The notes below the pieces were generated by a model. That model had not been told where the DNA came from. It did no database searches and saw only the letters and a list, made by a program, of their open reading frames with translations. From Microbacterium terregens (GTDB lineage: Bacteria; Actinomycetota; Actinomycetes; Actinomycetales; Microbacteriaceae), in contig NZ_BAAAWH010000001.1 in assembly GCF_039534975.1 (NCBI RefSeq), positions 992,001-1,056,000 on the forward strand: 64,000 nt of DNA, read 5' to 3'. Below are positions 50,154 to 59,837 of the stretch, one piece after another (position 1 is the stretch's first letter; every line of letters starts with the position of its first letter). The translations under genes and the position numbers were made by a program.

Positions 50154-51164
50154 GTGCCCCGCACCCATCCACTCGTCATCGGCCATCGCGGTGCGCCCGG
50201 GTACCGGCCGGAGCATTCGCGCTCGTCCTACGACCTCGCGCTGGCCATGGGCGTGGACGCGGTCGAGCCCGACATCGTCGTCTCGAAGGACGGCGTACTG
50301 GTCGTACGTCACGAGAACGAGATATCCGGCACCACGGATATCGCCGACCGGCCCGAGTTCGCCGACCGTCGCACGACCAAGACGGTGGACGGGGCGGAAC
50401 TGACCGGCTGGTTCACCGAGGACCTCACCTGGGACGAGATCGCAACACTCCGCTGCCGGGAGAGGCTGCCGCACTTGCGGCCATCCAGCGCATCCTTCGA
50501 CGACCAGCAGCCGGTCCTGCGCCTGCGAGATGTTCTGGACCTGGTGCGCGCCGCGTCGCTGGAACAGGGTCGCGAGATCGGGGTGGTCCTGGAGATCAAG
50601 CACGCCACCTACATCGACGCGCTGGGATGGGAGCTTTCCGGGCTCGTCGAAGCGGAGCTCACCGACGCCGGCTGGGCGCAGGGCGAGCTGCCGCTCACGA
50701 TCGAGGCCTTCGAGTCGACGGTGCTGCAGCAGCTGCGGGAACGCGGCATTCGAGGCACGTACATCTACCTGCTCGAGGCGGCAGGGCGTCCCTTCGACCT
50801 CGTCGCCGCATTGGGCAGAGCCGCACCGACGTACAAGGAGACGGCACGCCCGGCCGGCCTGGACCGCCTGGCCGGAACCGTGGACGGGATCAGCGTCGAC
50901 AAGCGGATGATCCTCGCCCCCGACAAGCTCGGCCGGGTCAGCGGCCCCTCAGCGGTCGTCGCGGACGCTCACGCACGGGGGCTGCGGGTCTTCACGTGGA
51001 CATGCCGTCCGGAGAATGCGTTCCTGGTGGGGCAGTACCGCGGGCGCGGCGGCGCGGCGGCTTTCGGCGACTACGAGGGGGAGTGGGCCGTGATCAGGGA
51101 TGCCGGGGTCGACGGCGTCTTCGTGGATCACGCCGACCTCGGGGTGGAGTTCTTCCGGCGCTGA
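50154..51164 (+). CDS. Glycerophosphodiester phosphodiesterase
   Basis: Hydrolyses glycerophosphodiesters to glycerol-3-phosphate and an alcohol. The 336-aa TIM-barrel enzyme shows the GDPD signature: H11-R12 (GHRGAPGYRPEHS), E38 and D40 (AVEPDIVVSKDG) and H53 (VRHENE). No signal peptide is evident, so it is probably cytoplasmic. The gene is leaderless: TAGCCT (50142-50147), six bases, GTG 50154. Confidence 0.94.
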   Translation: MPRTHPLVIGHRGAPGYRPEHSRSSYDLALAMGVDAVEPDIVVSKDGVLVVRHENEISGTTDIADRPEFADRRTTKTVDGAELTGWFTEDLTWDEIATLRCRERLPHLRPSSASFDDQQPVLRLRDVLDLVRAASLEQGREIGVVLEIKHATYIDALGWELSGLVEAELTDAGWAQGELPLTIEAFESTVLQQLRERGIRGTYIYLLEAAGRPFDLVAALGRAAPTYKETARPAGLDRLAGTVDGISVDKRMILAPDKLGRVSGPSAVVADAHARGLRVFTWTCRPENAFLVGQYRGRGGAAAFGDYEGEWAVIRDAGVDGVFVDHADLGVEFFRR

Positions 51165-51186
51165 GCCACCCGACCACCGGATCGGC

Positions 51187-52941
51187 TCACTTCGGGTCGT
51201 CGTACGTCCCGAACAAACCCTTGCCGAAGCGGACGACCGCGTCATACGCCTCGGCATACGTCTCGGGTGCCTTGCTGCCGGGGTTGTAGCGGGCCAGCAG
51301 CAGCCCGGTCAGGCCCTGCGCCGGGGCGGTGAGCGGCCGGTGCTTGTGCTTGGTCGCTGCGGCAGTCGCGTCGTCCTCCTCGGGATTTCTTCCCGCGTAC
51401 AGCGCCTGCGGTTGCGGCCATGTGTACGGCTGGCGGGGCTCGGTGAGGTTGACGGAGTTGAAGATCGGGTTCGCGCTCTGGTCCCGCAGCGTCAGCGGGG
51501 CGAGCCCGTGCTGGCGGCAGAGCGTATTGATGACCGAACCGTGGTGCATCTCGTCGTGGATGACCGTGTTCGCGGCCGTGTACGCGCTCACCACGATCGT
51601 CGGCACCCGCACGCCCAGGCGGTCGAAGGTGAAGCCCATCTCGCCGGGGCCCGAGCGGTCGGGCGGCGAGGCGGTCGGCGGCGACACGTGGTCGAACGTC
51701 CCGCCGTGCTCGTCGAAGGTGATCACGAGTGCGGTGTTCATCGCGTTCGATCCCTTCGCCGACTTGCTCGTGCGGATCGCGTCGTAGATGTCCTGCACGA
51801 GCTTGTCTCCCGCGCGCACGTCGGAGAGGGCGCTGTTGTAGACCGGGATCTTGTCGCCGTCGACATCCACGACGTCCTCGTGCACCTTCGCGCCCCACGG
51901 CGGGTGCATGTCGTTGTGATTGAACACCATGCGCGGCTCGATGAAGCTGTAGGCGGGCAGATCCCCGTTCTTGGCGTCCTCGACGAACTGACCCATCTCG
52001 CGGAAATGCGTCTTCCAATAGGGGCGCAGCACAGGGGAATGCAGCAGCCCGGTCAGCGACACCAGCTGCGAGCCGTCGTAATAGATGCGCCAGGGGATGC
52101 CGGCATCCTCGAGTCGATTGAAGATGGTCGGTGCCGGAGGGCCGTCGATCCACTTGTAGTAGCTGTCGCCGCCGTGGTTGGTGACGTAGCCGTGCGATGT
52201 GGAGGCGTGGAAGAAGAGGCGGTTGCAGAACGTCTGCGACGGCACGGCCGCGTGCCAGGCGTCGTACACCGCGAACTCCCGGGCGAGCGTGGACAGCACC
52301 GGCATCATCGCCGGGCTGAAGGAACCCATCGCCACGCGGTACTCGTCGGCCGTGGGGGCTCGTCCCTTGTCGCGCTGGAAGTTGATCGCGAAGTCCTTCA
52401 CGAAGCCCGACATATCCGGCGTCACTCCCACCGGGGGCGTATTGAACGGCGGCTGCAGGCCATGAGCGCGGATGTCCTCGTTGGTCTGCGGATCGACGAT
52501 TCCGAACAGCTGCGTGTTCACGTGCGGGTAGGTCTCGCCCGGGTCCGGCTGAGGCGACTGCATGACCGTGTCGGTCGAGCCGTCATAGACGTATGCCGGA
52601 ACCGCTTCACCGCCCGGTCCGGGATTGGAATAGCTGCCCTGGGCGAGCCCGTTGAACTGGTCCTGCGACTTCTCGTCGGCGGAGTAGAGCCACCCCAGCA
52701 TGTTGTCGAAGCTGCGGTTCTCGAACATGACGACGACGACGTGATCGAACCCGGGCGCGGTGCGCTTGGGCAGCGGATCGAATTCCGGCGGATGCGCGGT
52801 CGCCGCTGCCGTCATCGCGGCGCCGGCGGAGCCTCCGATCGCGATCCCGGCGGCGCCGATGCCGGCGCGTCGGAGGAAGTCGCGCCGTGCCGTGTCGCGC
52901 GGACGGTCGTCGCGCCCGTCCGCCTGTTCGCTCTCGTCCAC
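51187..52941 (-). CDS. Tat-exported phosphoesterase, phospholipase C/AcpA type
   Basis: A 584-aa secreted phosphoesterase of the phospholipase C/acid phosphatase family. A twin-arginine signal (TARRDFLRRAGIGAAGIAIG) leads to AAATAHP. The metal/nucleophile region is VVVMFENRSFDNMLGW, and a second metal site is ITFDEHGGTFDHV. The end of the protein has a His/Lys-rich segment. Translation from GTG 52941 fits an AGGGGG site six bases away; ATG 52947 sits too close to it. It is convergent with the GDPD gene, and the two could work on phospholipid head groups in succession. Confidence 0.9.
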   Translation of the reverse strand: MDESEQADGRDDRPRDTARRDFLRRAGIGAAGIAIGGSAGAAMTAAATAHPPEFDPLPKRTAPGFDHVVVVMFENRSFDNMLGWLYSADEKSQDQFNGLAQGSYSNPGPGGEAVPAYVYDGSTDTVMQSPQPDPGETYPHVNTQLFGIVDPQTNEDIRAHGLQPPFNTPPVGVTPDMSGFVKDFAINFQRDKGRAPTADEYRVAMGSFSPAMMPVLSTLAREFAVYDAWHAAVPSQTFCNRLFFHASTSHGYVTNHGGDSYYKWIDGPPAPTIFNRLEDAGIPWRIYYDGSQLVSLTGLLHSPVLRPYWKTHFREMGQFVEDAKNGDLPAYSFIEPRMVFNHNDMHPPWGAKVHEDVVDVDGDKIPVYNSALSDVRAGDKLVQDIYDAIRTSKSAKGSNAMNTALVITFDEHGGTFDHVSPPTASPPDRSGPGEMGFTFDRLGVRVPTIVVSAYTAANTVIHDEMHHGSVINTLCRQHGLAPLTLRDQSANPIFNSVNLTEPRQPYTWPQPQALYAGRNPEEDDATAAATKHKHRPLTAPAQGLTGLLLARYNPGSKAPETYAEAYDAVVRFGKGLFGTYDDPK

Positions 52942-53023
52942 AACCATCCCCCTGGGCGCAATTCGGGAGTCAGTCTATCGACGCCGGTGAAGGCCGACCG
53001 CCGCGCCCCAGTAGTGTCGACCC

Positions 53024-53656
53024 ATGATTCCCGAGCTGCGTTTCGATCGGAACGCCCGGTACGGCGCGGCACTGGTCGGCGTCCTGTTCGCCGGGTTCCT
53101 GAACATCGCCACCGACTTCAGCGCCTTCATCCAAGCGGCCAACTACGCCGGTGCCCTGGGCACCGATGTGCCGGCTGTGGACTTCGCGGAGTTCGTCCTG
53201 ATCCTCGGCATCTACATCACCGCGTTCGTGCTGATGCCGGCCAGCGGCGCGCGGCGGCTCGGTGCGGTGACCCTCGCCTGCGTCGTGCTGCTGCTGTGGG
53301 CGACGATCGGCATCGAGCGGGGAATCGGCAACATCGATCACCCGGTCGCGTTCTGGACCTTCGTCGTCAATCAGGGTCTGATCACGCTGGTGGTGGCACT
53401 GGGTGGTTGGCTGCTGGTGCGGGGGCGGCATCCCGTTGCGTTCATCGTGCTGCTCCTGGCCGTCATCCCCCCGATCGTCAGCCGCATCCTGGTGGATGCT
53501 TCAGCGACCTCGGGTGCGTACACCCTGGTCAGCGACGCGATGGTGATCGTCTTCGGGATCGGCGGCGCATGGCTGGCCGCCTTGATCGACCGTATGGTGC
53601 GCCGTCGGGGCGAGCCCCGTGTCGCGGACGCCCGCGACAAGGGCGACACGCGCTGA
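53024..53656 (+). CDS. Hypothetical membrane protein, 210 aa
   Basis: I do not recognise a family. It has five to six hydrophobic segments (near residues 14-32, 57-76, 80-98, 108-130, 137-155 and 166-186) and an Arg-rich cytoplasmic tail. TAGTGT (53012-53017) lies six bases before ATG 53024, a leaderless arrangement that supports it as a real gene. Confidence 0.78.
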   Translation: MIPELRFDRNARYGAALVGVLFAGFLNIATDFSAFIQAANYAGALGTDVPAVDFAEFVLILGIYITAFVLMPASGARRLGAVTLACVVLLLWATIGIERGIGNIDHPVAFWTFVVNQGLITLVVALGGWLLVRGRHPVAFIVLLLAVIPPIVSRILVDASATSGAYTLVSDAMVIVFGIGGAWLAALIDRMVRRRGEPRVADARDKGDTR

Positions 53657-53669
53657 GCGGGAGCAGCAT

Positions 53670-54953
53670 TCAGGAGAGGTGAGTCGGGCCTGCAGCCGCG
53701 GGGTCCGGCGCGGGCTCAGGCGCTCGCGCTCGGATGAGCACTCCGACGCCGGCGGCGGTGAGGCAGGCGACGGCGGCGACGGCGACGGCTGCTCTTCCGC
53801 CCCAGGCTTGGCCGATCCCGCCGATGATCACCGCGCCGATGGGCGTCGTGCCGATGAACGCGGTGGTCCACAGGGACGTGACGCGTCCACGCATTCCCGA
53901 GGGCGCGAACAGCTGCACCGTGGAGTTGCCGGTGGTCAGGAAGCCGATGCTGCAGGCCCCCACGAAGACGATCGTGATGTTCGCGAAAGCGGTGGAGGGG
54001 GCGGCGGCGGTGACGGCGAGGGCGATCGCGTAGGCGATGGTGAGGACGATCATCCGCGTGAGACCCGTCTGCGGCCAGAACAGGAGGATGATCCCGGCGG
54101 CGATGGAACCGGCTCCGAACCCCGCGGTCAGCCAGGCGTATTCGTCCGGCCCGCCGGACAGCGAGTGCTCGCCGAAGACCGGCAGGCTGACTTCGTACTC
54201 GTAGGCGAAGGTGCCGACGATCGCCATCATCGCGAGCGGCCCGAGCAGCTGGCGGTTGCCGCGGACCACGTGCAGAGCGGCGCGCAGCTGGCCGGACTGT
54301 CGAGGTATGCGGCCTTCGGAGTGGATCTGGGCGACCCTCATCGACAGCAGCAGTGCGATGACGAGTCCGAAACTCGCCGCGTTCGCGACGAAGCACCAGC
54401 CGATCCCCACCGTTCCGATGAGCGCCGCGGCGACGAGCGGCCCGACCCCTCGCCCGACATTGGCGAGGATGCTGTTCAGCGTGACGGCGCTGTGCAGAGC
54501 CTCACGGCCGACGAGCTCGGGGATGAGCGCCATCCGGGCCGGGTTGTCGACCGCGGTCAGCAGACCGAACACCACGGCGACGATCATCGCCAGCATCAGC
54601 GTCTGGTGGCCGGTGAGGATGACGATCCCGAACGCGAGAGCGAGAAAGGCCAGCGACGTCTGCGTCACGAGCAGCGTGCGCCGGCGATCGTGCCGATCGA
54701 CGATGACGCCGGCGTAAGGGCCCAAGAGCAGGACGGGAAGGTACCGGAGCGCCGCGACCAGTCCGAGATCGAACGCCGATCCGGTCATGCTCAGCACCAG
54801 AACGCCCTGGGCGACCGTCTCTGTCCATGAGCCGATGAGGCTGATGCCCTGCCCGCCGATGAAGCGACGATAATTCGGGACGGCCAGAGCCGCGAACCGT
54901 GCCGGAGTGCTGGATGCCTCCCCGGCCGAGGTCCGGACGACCGGTCGGCCCAT
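53670..54953 (-). CDS. MFS exporter, MFS_3/EntS-like
   Basis: A 427-aa major facilitator with about 12 helices. The loop RYLPVLLLGPYAGVIVDRHDRR between helices 2 and 3 carries the MFS motif A variant, and MALIPELVGREALHSAVTLN is typical of the MFS_3 (enterobactin exporter-like) group. ATG 54953 follows AAGGAGA; the frame open further upstream is ignored. A good minus-strand promoter lies at 55011-55040. It probably exports a siderophore or drug-like molecule; the substrate is not shown. Confidence 0.9.
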   Translation of the reverse strand: MGRPVVRTSAGEASSTPARFAALAVPNYRRFIGGQGISLIGSWTETVAQGVLVLSMTGSAFDLGLVAALRYLPVLLLGPYAGVIVDRHDRRRTLLVTQTSLAFLALAFGIVILTGHQTLMLAMIVAVVFGLLTAVDNPARMALIPELVGREALHSAVTLNSILANVGRGVGPLVAAALIGTVGIGWCFVANAASFGLVIALLLSMRVAQIHSEGRIPRQSGQLRAALHVVRGNRQLLGPLAMMAIVGTFAYEYEVSLPVFGEHSLSGGPDEYAWLTAGFGAGSIAAGIILLFWPQTGLTRMIVLTIAYAIALAVTAAAPSTAFANITIVFVGACSIGFLTTGNSTVQLFAPSGMRGRVTSLWTTAFIGTTPIGAVIIGGIGQAWGGRAAVAVAAVACLTAAGVGVLIRARAPEPAPDPAAAGPTHLS

Positions 54954-55010
54954 GACGGTCTCCTTGCTCTCGTTCGTCCTCGGGTCGTGCGAACGTGGCC
55001 TTCCGCACGC

Positions 55011-55040
55011 ACGGTATTGCAGACCGAGGCGGTTGGTCAA
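55011..55040 (-). promoter_or_regulatory. Promoter of MFS exporter
   Basis: On the minus strand TTGACC (55035-55040) and TACCGT (55011-55016) are 18 bp apart, about 57 bp before the start codon. The -35 lies in the palindrome TTGGTCAA, which may be a repressor site. Confidence 0.6.
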
Positions 55041-55115
55041 CGGTTTCGGCTGCCGTTGTGGGCGCGCGGGAGGTGGCGAACCGATGCTGCCCGCGGCGTG
55101 CCGGAGCGGCGGGTC

Positions 55116-57167
55116 TCAGCCGGCGGGGCGGGCGAGGATCCCTCCGACATAGCCGAGCACCGCGCCGACCACGATGATCGGGATGCCGAACGACAGCGGC
55201 GGGAACGTCGAGATCACCACGGCCACTGACACCACGTACGCGACGGTGAGCAGCACGACGAGGATCGCGGCCTTGCGAATGAGTCCACCCTTGCCCGTCA
55301 ACCCGAACAGCATCGCCACGGCCAGCACCGCGAGGAGGATCCGCAGCGGTGCTTCGGCGACGGCGACCGCTGCCGTGAACGGTGGCAGGCCGGCATCGAG
55401 GGCGGTGATCACGTTCTGAGGCAACGCTCCGACGTTGAGATCGACCGGGACATCCTGGAACCACGGGATCGCGAGCGCACCGACCAGCACCAGCAATGCA
55501 CCGATGAGAGCCAGCCACCTGCCGGCGGGACGCCGACGATCCGGACCGGTCTGCGTGAGTTCCGCGCTCGCGGTGAGGCTCTGCGTTCCGTCCGAGACCA
55601 GGATCTCGAGCTGGCGGACACCGACCTGGCGCGGCGGCGGATGCGGGCTCGACACCGACATGCGAGCGTGACCGACGGTACCGGGTGCGATGACGAGGTT
55701 CGGCGGGCTGAACCTGGCGCGCACCAGCCCATCGTCGGACCGTCCCGCGAACACCACGTTCAGCGGCTCGGAGCCGCGGCGGTTGTCGACCTGGATGGAG
55801 AACTCGCCATCGCCGTGCGTGCCGATGTCCAGCTTCTCGGGCTGCGCGCGCACCTCCGCGGTCGCCATCGCCGCGGCGGACGCGGTGATCTCGAGCGACG
55901 CCGACGCTTCGATGTCCGACGTTCCGTCCGACGCGATGACGGTGAAGGGATGCGTCGTGCTGGTGCCGCGCGGCGGCAGATGCGCGCGCAGCCGCCCGTG
56001 TGCTCGAGTGACATGCCCCGGCACCGCGACGAACCGGGCCGGCACGAACGCGAACGAGAGCCGTTGCTCAGGGTCGGTGCCCGACAGGGCGACCGTGACG
56101 TCCGAGTGCCCGCCACGGTTGTCGACGTGCACCTCGAAGTCGGCCTCGGCCGAGTCGACGAGACGGATGCTGCTGGGTTGCACCTGCACGCGGACGGGCG
56201 CATCGACCGGGGCTGCCGCGGTGCTCTGCACGAGCGTGAGGATGGTCGTGATCGCCCCCTCGTCGTTGGTCGCCGCCACGGTGAGTTGGCGGTTCAGCTG
56301 CTGGCCGGGTGCCGGCTGCGGCGCCGTGAACGCCACAGCGACCTCGACCATCGCACCCGCCGGCACCTCCACCACCTCGGGGGTGAACGCGAACGTCACG
56401 ACACCTTCGGGGTCGCCGCCGCTCATCCCGACGGTCTGCGGGTAGTTCGCCGTCCGGTTGTCGAGCCGGACCGAGAAGTGGCCGGAGTCCGCGTCATCGA
56501 GCCGGATGAGCGTCGGCCGCGCCTCGAGCGTGGGACGTGGTCCGTGCGGCGGAACCGTCACGATGACGCTGACGGTGGCGTTGCGTTCGGCATCCTCCAT
56601 CGACCGGACCACCACGGTGAGCGGAACCCGCTGCGCGACCACCATGGTGTCATTCCGCAACCCGAGCGAGAGCGCGACGCTGCGCACCTCGCCCGGCATG
56701 AGGTGCACGTCAGGGTGCGCGAGCACGAGCCAGGACGGCGGGTCGACGGCCTCGAGAACGTAACCGTCGACGATGGTCAGAGTGTTCTCGATCGTGAACT
56801 CGACTTCGGCGGGAGCACCCGCGGTCACCACCGCGTCGGAGTTCGCGACCGCGACCGTCGGCGAACCGTGCGCGGCCTGCGTGGGTTGCGCGGCCGCGAC
56901 GGCCGCGGGAACGGCGGGGATGGGGGGAACGCCGACGGGATCGGATGCCGCGGCCGGACCAGTGCTCGTCGCGTCCGCCGCCGTCGTCGGGGTCGGGGCG
57001 GGCTCTGCCGGGACCATCCCCACGACCGTCGGGACGGTACCGGTGAGGGCCTCGCCGTCGAGCGTGGAGGCGCCGACATCCCAGCCGAGGTAGTTGTCAC
57101 AGTTCTTGCAGAAGCGCGCGTCGGCGTCGTTCCTGGTGCCGCACACTCCGCAGATGCGTTCGGCCAT
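55116..57167 (-). CDS. Zinc-ribbon, Ig-like repeat membrane protein
   Basis: A 683-aa protein of unknown function at the edge of the injection-system locus. It has an N-terminal zinc ribbon (C6, C9, C20, C23: ICGVCG and FCKNC), a Pro/Ala/Thr-rich linker to residue ~105, and four tandem beta-sandwich domains of about 110 residues. Each of the last three shows the pattern (R/V)LDNR or VDNRxG followed by a PPG/PPRG turn. A C-terminal part has four membrane helices (near 545-565, 610-630, 638-660, 663-680). With a cytoplasmic zinc ribbon and no signal peptide, the repeats are probably cytoplasmic. A membrane protein that tethers contractile particles is known in Streptomyces; whether this is its counterpart needs alignment. 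AAGGGA precedes ATG 57167. Confidence 0.8.
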   Translation of the reverse strand: MAERICGVCGTRNDADARFCKNCDNYLGWDVGASTLDGEALTGTVPTVVGMVPAEPAPTPTTAADATSTGPAAASDPVGVPPIPAVPAAVAAAQPTQAAHGSPTVAVANSDAVVTAGAPAEVEFTIENTLTIVDGYVLEAVDPPSWLVLAHPDVHLMPGEVRSVALSLGLRNDTMVVAQRVPLTVVVRSMEDAERNATVSVIVTVPPHGPRPTLEARPTLIRLDDADSGHFSVRLDNRTANYPQTVGMSGGDPEGVVTFAFTPEVVEVPAGAMVEVAVAFTAPQPAPGQQLNRQLTVAATNDEGAITTILTLVQSTAAAPVDAPVRVQVQPSSIRLVDSAEADFEVHVDNRGGHSDVTVALSGTDPEQRLSFAFVPARFVAVPGHVTRAHGRLRAHLPPRGTSTTHPFTVIASDGTSDIEASASLEITASAAAMATAEVRAQPEKLDIGTHGDGEFSIQVDNRRGSEPLNVVFAGRSDDGLVRARFSPPNLVIAPGTVGHARMSVSSPHPPPRQVGVRQLEILVSDGTQSLTASAELTQTGPDRRRPAGRWLALIGALLVLVGALAIPWFQDVPVDLNVGALPQNVITALDAGLPPFTAAVAVAEAPLRILLAVLAVAMLFGLTGKGGLIRKAAILVVLLTVAYVVSVAVVISTFPPLSFGIPIIVVGAVLGYVGGILARPAG

Positions 57168-57433
57168 CCTCGTCCCTTCGGTCGGGACATCGACATCGTT
57201 CCCTCACGATTACTGCTGATCGTACGGAGCCGTGCGCACGGGCTTCCAGCCCGCTGCCTCAACGGGCACCGATCGCTGCCTTCCCTCCACGCGCGTACGC
57301 GGATCGCGGTGCGGGCACGGGAACCCGCCGGGTCCGAGGCGCGCGCCGTCCCGTATACGCGGCGATCCGAGAGGGCTAGATTGTGCTCCATCGGAACCCG
57401 AACCGACGGCATCGTCAGCGCAGGGGGTCGACA

Positions 57434-59824
57434 GTGCGTCACGCGGGGGTTGCGGGACTGGAGCAGGATGGCGGGGGGGACCAGCTGCCGGCGCGTCTGG
57501 AGCGTCGTCTGCAGCAACCCTGCGTGTTCATCGTGGCGCCGAGCGGCGCGGGCAAGTCGACTCTCCTGCGCCGGCTGACCCAGTCCCGTCGCCGTGCCGT
57601 GATGATCCACCTCGGCCGGTCGGGTCGGGATCCTTCCGAACTCGAGGCCGCGACGGAGAAGGCGATGGCCGGCTTCGAGACCTCAGACGCCATCACGACG
57701 CTCGCGATCGACGACGTCCACGTCGTGGCCGGCACGCGCGGCGAGTCGGCCCTCGCCCGGATGACGGCGCGCTGCGACCCCGAACACCATCTCGTGCTCG
57801 CCTCGCGACTTCCGCTCGGCGGCGAGTTCACCATCGCCTGCGAGAGCGAACCCGATCTGGTCACCGCCCCCGACCTCGTGCTGCGCGTCGACGAGGTGGC
57901 CGACGCCTTCCGGGCCGTCGGCGGCCATGCCCTGCCGCTCGAGTCCGCATCACAGGTGGTGTCCGAGACGTGCGGCTGGGCCGGGCCGGTGCACGATCTC
58001 GCGATCCGGTCGCGATTCATCGAAGCTGAGGCGCTGGAAACCGCGGTCGCCACCGCCTTGCACGGCGATTTCGCGGCGCTTCGTCTCGAGCGGGCGCTGC
58101 GCGCACTTCCGCCTCAGATCGTGCGGTCGCTCGAGCTCACCAGTGCCCTGCCCACGCTGGAGTTCGGCACGTGCGCCCGGTTGCTGGGGGCGGAATCCGC
58201 GACGGAGCTTCTCGACGCCGTCGACGGCGGAGCGGTCATGCACGTGCGAGAACTCGGAACCCGGGTGCTGCCTCCGATTCTGCGCAGACACCTGCGGGCG
58301 CGCGCCGGGCTGGACACCGAGATCGCACTCCCCTCGCCGCCGCCGATCACGGTGCCGGCAGGACCCCGGCCCGCGGCATTCGACGACGCGATGACGCGAC
58401 TGCGTCGCGGCGATGTGGTCGGGGCCGTTCCGCTGCTGCAGCTCGCGCTGCGCACGCCCGCCGAACACGAGCGGCATCCGATGGCGCGTCTCGCGCTGCT
58501 GATGATCCGCGAGCAGATCGCACCGCGCGAGACGACGCTCGATGCACTCGCCGCCCTCGAGCGCGAATGCCTCGCACTCGGACACCACCCGCAGGCACGC
58601 GTCGTGCGCGGCGCCGTGGCCGCGGCATCCGATCTGCCCGAGCGGTCCGCCCCCGAGGTCGTGGCCGAGTGCGAGGCGCGCGGTGACGCCACAGGCGCTG
58701 CCGTCACCGCGGGGCTGCAGTTCGTGATCAGGGTGCGGCGAGGGCGGGCGACAGCCCCGCAGGCGAACGCGCTCGCCGACCGGCTCGAGAGACTCGGCCT
58801 CGCGGATGTCGCGGCGTGGTCGCGTGCGGCGGGGGCGCTCCTGGCCGCGGCATCCGGCACCGCCGATGCGCACCGCCAGATCGTCGACGCCGAAACCGCG
58901 TCGATCGCCACCGGCGTGGACGGAACCCGCGCGTTCCTGGACGCCGCCCGAGCCCATGTGGGGCCCCCCACCGCCGTGCAGGCTCTCACTGCCTCTGCCC
59001 GGCGGTGCGCACGGGAAGTGGGACTGCCGCGGCTTCCCGCGCTGTTCGCCCGTGGTGGTCGGGCGAGTGACCCGACAGGGGCGACAGCCGCCGACGCGGA
59101 GCCGCGGTATCCGCACATCACGGTCAGCTGCTTCGGCGGATTCCGCCTCTGCGCCGACGGGGCAGAGATCGATCTGCGTGTCGTGCGCCCTCAGGCGCGG
59201 GCCCTGCTGCGCATGCTCGCCCTCAACGCCGGCGCACCCGTGCACCGCGAGCTGATCGCCGACATCCTGTGGGGCGACCTCGGGATCGACTCAGCCGTCC
59301 ATGCTCTGCACGTCAGCGTCTCGAGCCTGCGGCGGTCGCTTCCCTCCGAGGTCGTCGGTGCACCGGCATCCCTCGTCGAACGCGTGGGCGAGGCATACCG
59401 CCTCGGCATCGCCGATCGTCACGACTGCGACCTCGCCGACTTCGACGACCGGCTCGCCGAGGCGGCCGCCGCCAAGCTGCGGCGCGACTCCGGCGCCGCA
59501 GCGAACGGCCTGCGCAGCGCGCTCGCCCGCTATGCGGGGGACGTGCTCCCGGAGGACGGGCCGGCCGAATGGGTGACGGGCGCGCGCGAGCGCTACCGCG
59601 TGCGCGCCGCGGAGGCCGCGTCCTCGCTGGCCCACCTCGAGCTGCGCCTCGGCGACGCGCGCGCCGCGGTCGCCGCCGCAAGCCGGGCGGTCGAGATCGA
59701 CCCATGGCTCGACGAGTCCTGGCGCACGCTCCTTCTGGTGCACCGCAGATCGGGGGACGTCGTCGCCGCGGCCCGGACCGAGGAGGGGTACCGCAGCATG
59801 CGCGTCGCGCTCGGGGTGGAATAG
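57434..59824 (+). CDS. NTPase-SARP regulator with C-terminal DNA-binding domain
   Basis: A 796-aa regulator. An AAA/STAND-type NTPase occupies the N-terminus (Walker A VAPSGAGKSTLLRRL near residue 35, Walker B-like TLAIDDVHVV near 95). A helical middle part follows. At the C-terminus is an OmpR-type winged helix (ISCFGGFRLCADG-like start near residue 560, LIADILWGD) with the bacterial transcriptional activator domain (HALHVSVSSLRRSLP, then ALARYAGDVLPED). In most SARP-NTPase proteins (AfsR type) the order is the reverse. GTG 57434 has GGGGG six bases upstream; TAGATT at 57377-57382 is a plausible -10. It is divergent from the zinc-ribbon gene and convergent with the baseplate operon, so it probably activates this locus. 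Confidence 0.87.
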   Translation: MRHAGVAGLEQDGGGDQLPARLERRLQQPCVFIVAPSGAGKSTLLRRLTQSRRRAVMIHLGRSGRDPSELEAATEKAMAGFETSDAITTLAIDDVHVVAGTRGESALARMTARCDPEHHLVLASRLPLGGEFTIACESEPDLVTAPDLVLRVDEVADAFRAVGGHALPLESASQVVSETCGWAGPVHDLAIRSRFIEAEALETAVATALHGDFAALRLERALRALPPQIVRSLELTSALPTLEFGTCARLLGAESATELLDAVDGGAVMHVRELGTRVLPPILRRHLRARAGLDTEIALPSPPPITVPAGPRPAAFDDAMTRLRRGDVVGAVPLLQLALRTPAEHERHPMARLALLMIREQIAPRETTLDALAALERECLALGHHPQARVVRGAVAAASDLPERSAPEVVAECEARGDATGAAVTAGLQFVIRVRRGRATAPQANALADRLERLGLADVAAWSRAAGALLAAASGTADAHRQIVDAETASIATGVDGTRAFLDAARAHVGPPTAVQALTASARRCAREVGLPRLPALFARGGRASDPTGATAADAEPRYPHITVSCFGGFRLCADGAEIDLRVVRPQARALLRMLALNAGAPVHRELIADILWGDLGIDSAVHALHVSVSSLRRSLPSEVVGAPASLVERVGEAYRLGIADRHDCDLADFDDRLAEAAAAKLRRDSGAAANGLRSALARYAGDVLPEDGPAEWVTGARERYRVRAAEAASSLAHLELRLGDARAAVAAASRAVEIDPWLDESWRTLLLVHRRSGDVVAAARTEEGYRSMRVALGVE

Positions 59825-59837
59825 CGCCGCGAGACGA

